From: an uncultured Lacibacter sp.
Lineage (GTDB): Bacteria > Bacteroidota > Bacteroidia > Chitinophagales > Chitinophagaceae
Assembly: GCF_946479605.1 (NCBI RefSeq)
Contig: NZ_CAMLGT010000061.1
Span: 1-15,518 of the forward strand
Direction: 5' to 3'
DNA length: 15,518 nt
The position numbers were made by a program, and so were the translations under genes. The notes beneath the pieces were generated by a model. The model did no database searches, had not been told where the DNA came from, and saw only the letters and a program-made list of their open reading frames with translations. Within the stretch, counting starts at the first letter, position 1, and the number at the start of each line of letters is the position of its first letter. Positions 13,064 through 15,518 of this stretch are shown piece by piece.

Positions 13064-13891
13064 TCAGCCTGTAAGCTCAACATGAGCAGATTGTATTTCC
13101 GACCCATAAAACAACCTGGCATGCTTATCAAAATCAGTCACCGAATCGGTGGTAAAGAATTGTCTTTCCTTGCCTTTTGTCAGCCGTTGCTCCATTTCAG
13201 GGTGGCGCTGAAGATAATCGGTGAGGCTTTCCGCTACAATCTTCCCCTGCGATAATAACAGCACATTCTCAGGTAATTGTTGGCTGATCTTTTCGCTTAG
13301 CAAAGGATAATGCGTGCAGCCCAGCAACACCGTATCAATCTCTTTTGATTGCTGCAGCAGGGCATCTACATATTCCTTTACAAAATAATCGGCACCTGCA
13401 CTTTCATGTTCATTGTTTTCGATCAATGGCACCCACATGGGGCAGGCTTGCTGGTACACGTTTGCTTCGGGGTAAAACTTCGTGATCTCTATTTCATACG
13501 AACCCGATTGCACGGTGCCTGCTGTTGCAAGCACCCCCACATTTTTTGTTTGGCTGTACTGCCCGATCACTTCTGCTGTTGGGCGAATAACACCCAGCAC
13601 TCTGTTGTTTGGGTTGAGATGCTGTAAATCGTTTTGCTGTATGCTGCGTAATGCTTTTGCAGAGGCGGTGTTACATGCAAGAATAACCAACGGACAACCT
13701 TGTTTGAAAAACCATTCCACACATTCAAGCGTGTAACGATACACCGTTTCAAAACTTCTTGTACCGTAAGGTGCACGGGCATTATCACCAAGGTAGACAT
13801 AGTTGTATTGCGGTAACTGCTGAACGATCTCTTTCATTACAGTTAAACCGCCATAACCAGAATCGAATATGCCAATTGGTCCGGAATGCAT
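13064..13891 (-). CDS. murI: Glutamate racemase
   Basis: Interconverts L- and D-glutamate in the cytoplasm and so supplies D-glutamate for peptidoglycan. The 275-residue protein has the cofactor-independent racemase motifs: GIFDSGYGGLTV with Asp10 and Ser11, LGDNARAPYG (34-43), ACNTASA with catalytic Cys73, and GCTHYPLL with the second catalytic Cys192. Length is normal. It is the last gene of the bamA-skp-skp-murI row typical of Bacteroidota. A terminator hairpin ends only 17 bases before its ATG, so its expression may depend on readthrough or on a promoter inside the skp gene. Confidence 0.96.
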   Translation of the reverse strand: MHSGPIGIFDSGYGGLTVMKEIVQQLPQYNYVYLGDNARAPYGTRSFETVYRYTLECVEWFFKQGCPLVILACNTASAKALRSIQQNDLQHLNPNNRVLGVIRPTAEVIGQYSQTKNVGVLATAGTVQSGSYEIEITKFYPEANVYQQACPMWVPLIENNEHESAGADYFVKEYVDALLQQSKEIDTVLLGCTHYPLLSEKISQQLPENVLLLSQGKIVAESLTDYLQRHPEMEQRLTKGKERQFFTTDSVTDFDKHARLFYGSEIQSAHVELTG

Positions 13892-13908
13892 AACGCTAAT
13901 GTAAGCAC

Positions 13909-13938
13909 AAAAAAAATCCCGCTGTACAACAGCGGGAT
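13909..13938 (-). terminator. Intrinsic terminator between skp and murI
   Basis: On the minus strand a perfect 10-base-pair stem, ATCCCGCTGT with ACAGCGGGAT (13916-13925 and 13929-13938), has a 3-base loop. A run of eight T follows, the first sharing the last stem base. It lies 20 bases after the skp stop codon and 17 before the murI ATG. Confidence 0.88.
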
Positions 13939-13958
13939 CAATCTCATTTCAGCAATGA

Positions 13959-14474
13959 TTATTTTGCTGCAGGTGTATCAACAATCTTCAAATGCTTTTT
14001 CACCAATGGTAAAAGATCATCAGAAGTTGGTACTACCAGCAAAGCTTCTCTTGAAATAACGTATGTATAGCCGTTTGCTTTTGCTACAGTTTGAATAGCA
14101 TCCAATGCAAGTTTCTGTACTGGTGCAAACACTTCTTGTTCTTTTTGCTGCAGGAATTGTTGTGCAGTATTAGAATAGTCCTGAACTGCTTCGCCCAAGT
14201 CCTGGTATTCTTTAAAACGGATTTGCTTGATGGCAGGAGTCCATTTGATAGAATCCTTACGGATAATGCTGTCTTTTTCCTGGTATTCTTTGATCAGTTG
14301 TGCATACACTACGTTCAATGAATCCTGTGTTGCTTTTAATTTTTCCTGTGCTTTTTTGGTTTCAGGCATCGCTACCAGCAGATCGTTGGTGTTGATGTGT
14401 CCAATCTTTTGGGCATTCACGGTAGCAGCTGTTCCCATAATTGCTACAACTGCCAGAACAATAATCTTTTTCAT
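13959..14474 (-). CDS. skp: OmpH/Skp family periplasmic chaperone (second copy)
   Basis: Periplasmic holdase that carries unfolded outer-membrane proteins to the BAM complex. The 171-residue protein has a signal peptide (1-21, cleavage after VNA). The Skp-type start of the mature chain follows, QKIGHINTNDLLVAMPETKKAQEKL, and then a long charged helical arm of about residues 38-115 that forms the coiled-coil tentacle. It closes with a strand segment around GYTYVISREALLVVP. The acidic-to-Lys DDLLPLVKKHLKI ending is typical of Bacteroidota members. It lies 67 bases downstream of the first copy and is followed by a strong terminator. Confidence 0.9.
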   Translation of the reverse strand: MKKIIVLAVVAIMGTAATVNAQKIGHINTNDLLVAMPETKKAQEKLKATQDSLNVVYAQLIKEYQEKDSIIRKDSIKWTPAIKQIRFKEYQDLGEAVQDYSNTAQQFLQQKEQEVFAPVQKLALDAIQTVAKANGYTYVISREALLVVPTSDDLLPLVKKHLKIVDTPAAK

Positions 14475-14541
14475 TTCTGTTTTTTGTTTTAATAAAGTTG
14501 TACTAAAGATCCCTTTTGGTTGTGCTCAGGCCGGGTTTTGA

Positions 14542-15057
14542 TTAAAGTTTAACACCCAGGATCTTCAGCACATCGTCGCTTTTGTCAAGTTTAGGGTCGG
14601 CAAATATAACGGTAATTCCTTCACTTTTATCCAAAATAAAGTCGTATAATCTTTCGGTTGCAAGGCGTTGAACTGCGTTGTAAACCTTGTCCTGTATGGG
14701 TTTCACGAGTTCCTGCTTTTTACGGAAGTAGTCGCCTTCAAAACCAAAACGGCGGCGTTGCAGATCACGCACCTGCTTTTCTTTATTGAAAATTTCATCT
14801 TCTCTTTTCTTGAGTAATTCAGGCGTCAGCATCACCTTTTCTGTTTCCAGCTGGCGGTACATTTTATCAAGATCGGCCTGCAGGAGGTCAATTTCTTTTT
14901 GCCATGCATCGGCCATTTCTTCCAGCTTTTTATTGGCATCCTTGTATTCCGGAATCTTATCAAGAATATACTTGGTATCAATAATGGCATAACGCTGTGC
15001 ATCTGCACTGAAAGCGGTGAGCATTACTACAAATACTGCGATCAGCAATCTTTTCAT
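14542..15057 (-). CDS. skp: OmpH/Skp family periplasmic chaperone (first copy)
   Basis: Paralogue of the neighbouring chaperone, with the same presumed role of holding outer-membrane proteins in the periplasm. The 171-residue protein begins MKRLLIAVFVVMLTAFSADA, a signal peptide cleaved after ADA. The mature start QRYAIIDTKYILDKIPEYKDANKKLEEM is typical. The helical arm (about 37-120) is more charged than in the second copy, with EKVMLTPELLKKREDEIFNKEKQVRDLQRRR, and the end DDVLKILGVKL matches the family. The ATG at 15057 is chosen over one six codons upstream because it gives a standard signal peptide. It follows bamA by 44 bases, consistent with joint expression with its partner complex. 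Confidence 0.92.
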   Translation of the reverse strand: MKRLLIAVFVVMLTAFSADAQRYAIIDTKYILDKIPEYKDANKKLEEMADAWQKEIDLLQADLDKMYRQLETEKVMLTPELLKKREDEIFNKEKQVRDLQRRRFGFEGDYFRKKQELVKPIQDKVYNAVQRLATERLYDFILDKSEGITVIFADPKLDKSDDVLKILGVKL

Positions 15058-15101
15058 ATATGTGTTTTTATACATGATGAATGATGGAACAAAAAAGTTG
15101 T

Positions 15102-15518
15102 TTATTCCGGTTCAAAGCCAAGCATAAAGGTAAAGCGTGTAATATCCCTGAAACGTGCACCGGGATAAGTTCTGTCGAACCCTACACCATAATCAAACCC
15201 AAGTAAACCAAACATGGGCAGGAAGAAACGCATACCCAAACCAGCACTGCGACGCAGTTTGAACGGATTGTAATCTTTTACATCGTACCAACCGTTTGCA
15301 GCTTCAAAGAAGGCCAAACCAAAAATGGTGCTGCTTGGGTTTGTACTCAGCGGATAACGCAGTTCCATACTGTACTTGTTAAAAATGGTAAAAAACTCTC
15401 TAGCTGAAGTTTGGTTGGCGTTGTTAATTCTTGGATTAGAATTATCATATACCGGGTAACCCCTGTGTGCAATGATATCGAAACCAATAATACCAAAGTT
15501 GTTCTGCAAACCGGCATC
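15102..15518 (-). CDS. bamA: Outer membrane protein assembly factor BamA, C-terminal part (cut by window edge)
   Basis: Only the last 138 residues are in the window; the reading frame is open to its edge. They form the end of an Omp85-type beta-barrel with alternating strands such as YSMELRYPLSTNPSSTIFGLAFFEAANGWYD, RRSAGLGMRFFLPMFGLLGFDYGVGFD and ITRFTFMLGFEPE. The GLGMRFFLPMFG-x-LGFDYGxGFD pattern is a recognisable BamA barrel segment. BamA inserts outer-membrane proteins. The chain ends in Glu rather than the aromatic residue usual in proteobacterial barrels. The two Skp-like chaperone genes directly downstream support the identification. Confidence 0.88.
   Translation of the reverse strand, partial: DAGLQNNFGIIGFDIIAHRGYPVYDNSNPRINNANQTSAREFFTIFNKYSMELRYPLSTNPSSTIFGLAFFEAANGWYDVKDYNPFKLRRSAGLGMRFFLPMFGLLGFDYGVGFDRTYPGARFRDITRFTFMLGFEPE

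Noticed and set aside
12832..13131. 99-residue minus-strand open frame across the murI-rpmH spacer
   Set aside because: It overlaps the end of murI in another frame, has no family match, and its sequence reads as translated structured non-coding DNA.

Overview
The window looks like a chromosomal, mostly housekeeping stretch of a Bacteroidota bacterium, most likely of the Chitinophagaceae. This is inferred from several signs: TAnnTTTG-type -7 promoter elements, little use of Shine-Dalgarno sites, the bamA-skp-skp-murI order, many short lipoproteins, and protein sequences of the expected type. No rRNA, tRNA, CRISPR array, transposase or phage gene was seen.

Left block (1-3271, minus strand): a compact run transcribed CPBP membrane protease -> cdsA -> lipoprotein -> psd. 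It contains two steps of phosphatidylethanolamine synthesis (CDP-diacylglycerol formation and phosphatidylserine decarboxylation), but no phosphatidylserine synthase gene lies between them. A divergent dusB (tRNA dihydrouridine synthase) and a Gdx/SugE-type SMR exporter follow on the plus strand. The leader of the exporter gene is rich in repeats.

Middle block (4847-8120, minus strand): aldehyde dehydrogenase -> membrane-anchored glutathione peroxidase -> hemolysin III/PAQR membrane protein -> unknown four-helix membrane protein. Gaps are 9-34 bases, so this is a likely operon, plausibly handling lipid peroxides and their aldehyde products. Divergent from it on the plus strand is a tight trio of an MGMT-like protein, tadA and a small winged-helix-like protein. 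A small lipoprotein with its own terminator and a Mn-type superoxide dismutase follow.

Right block (10783-15518): tag (3-methyladenine DNA glycosylase) and a divergent GNAT acetyltransferase. Then comes the conserved rpmH-rnpA-yidD group, with rpmH (55 aa) read directly from the sequence. The last group, all on the minus strand, is bamA (3' part only)-skp-skp-murI of outer-membrane biogenesis and cell-wall synthesis. Intrinsic terminators were found after the small lipoprotein, after sodA, between rpmH and rnpA, and between skp and murI. The last two sit almost on the start codon of the next gene.

No clearly new multi-gene system is visible. The most interesting unexplained material is non-coding: the repeat-rich sugE leader, the structured spacer between murI and rpmH, the two intercistronic terminators, a 7-bp tandem repeat behind psd, and three copies of GTCGAAGGA around sodA.
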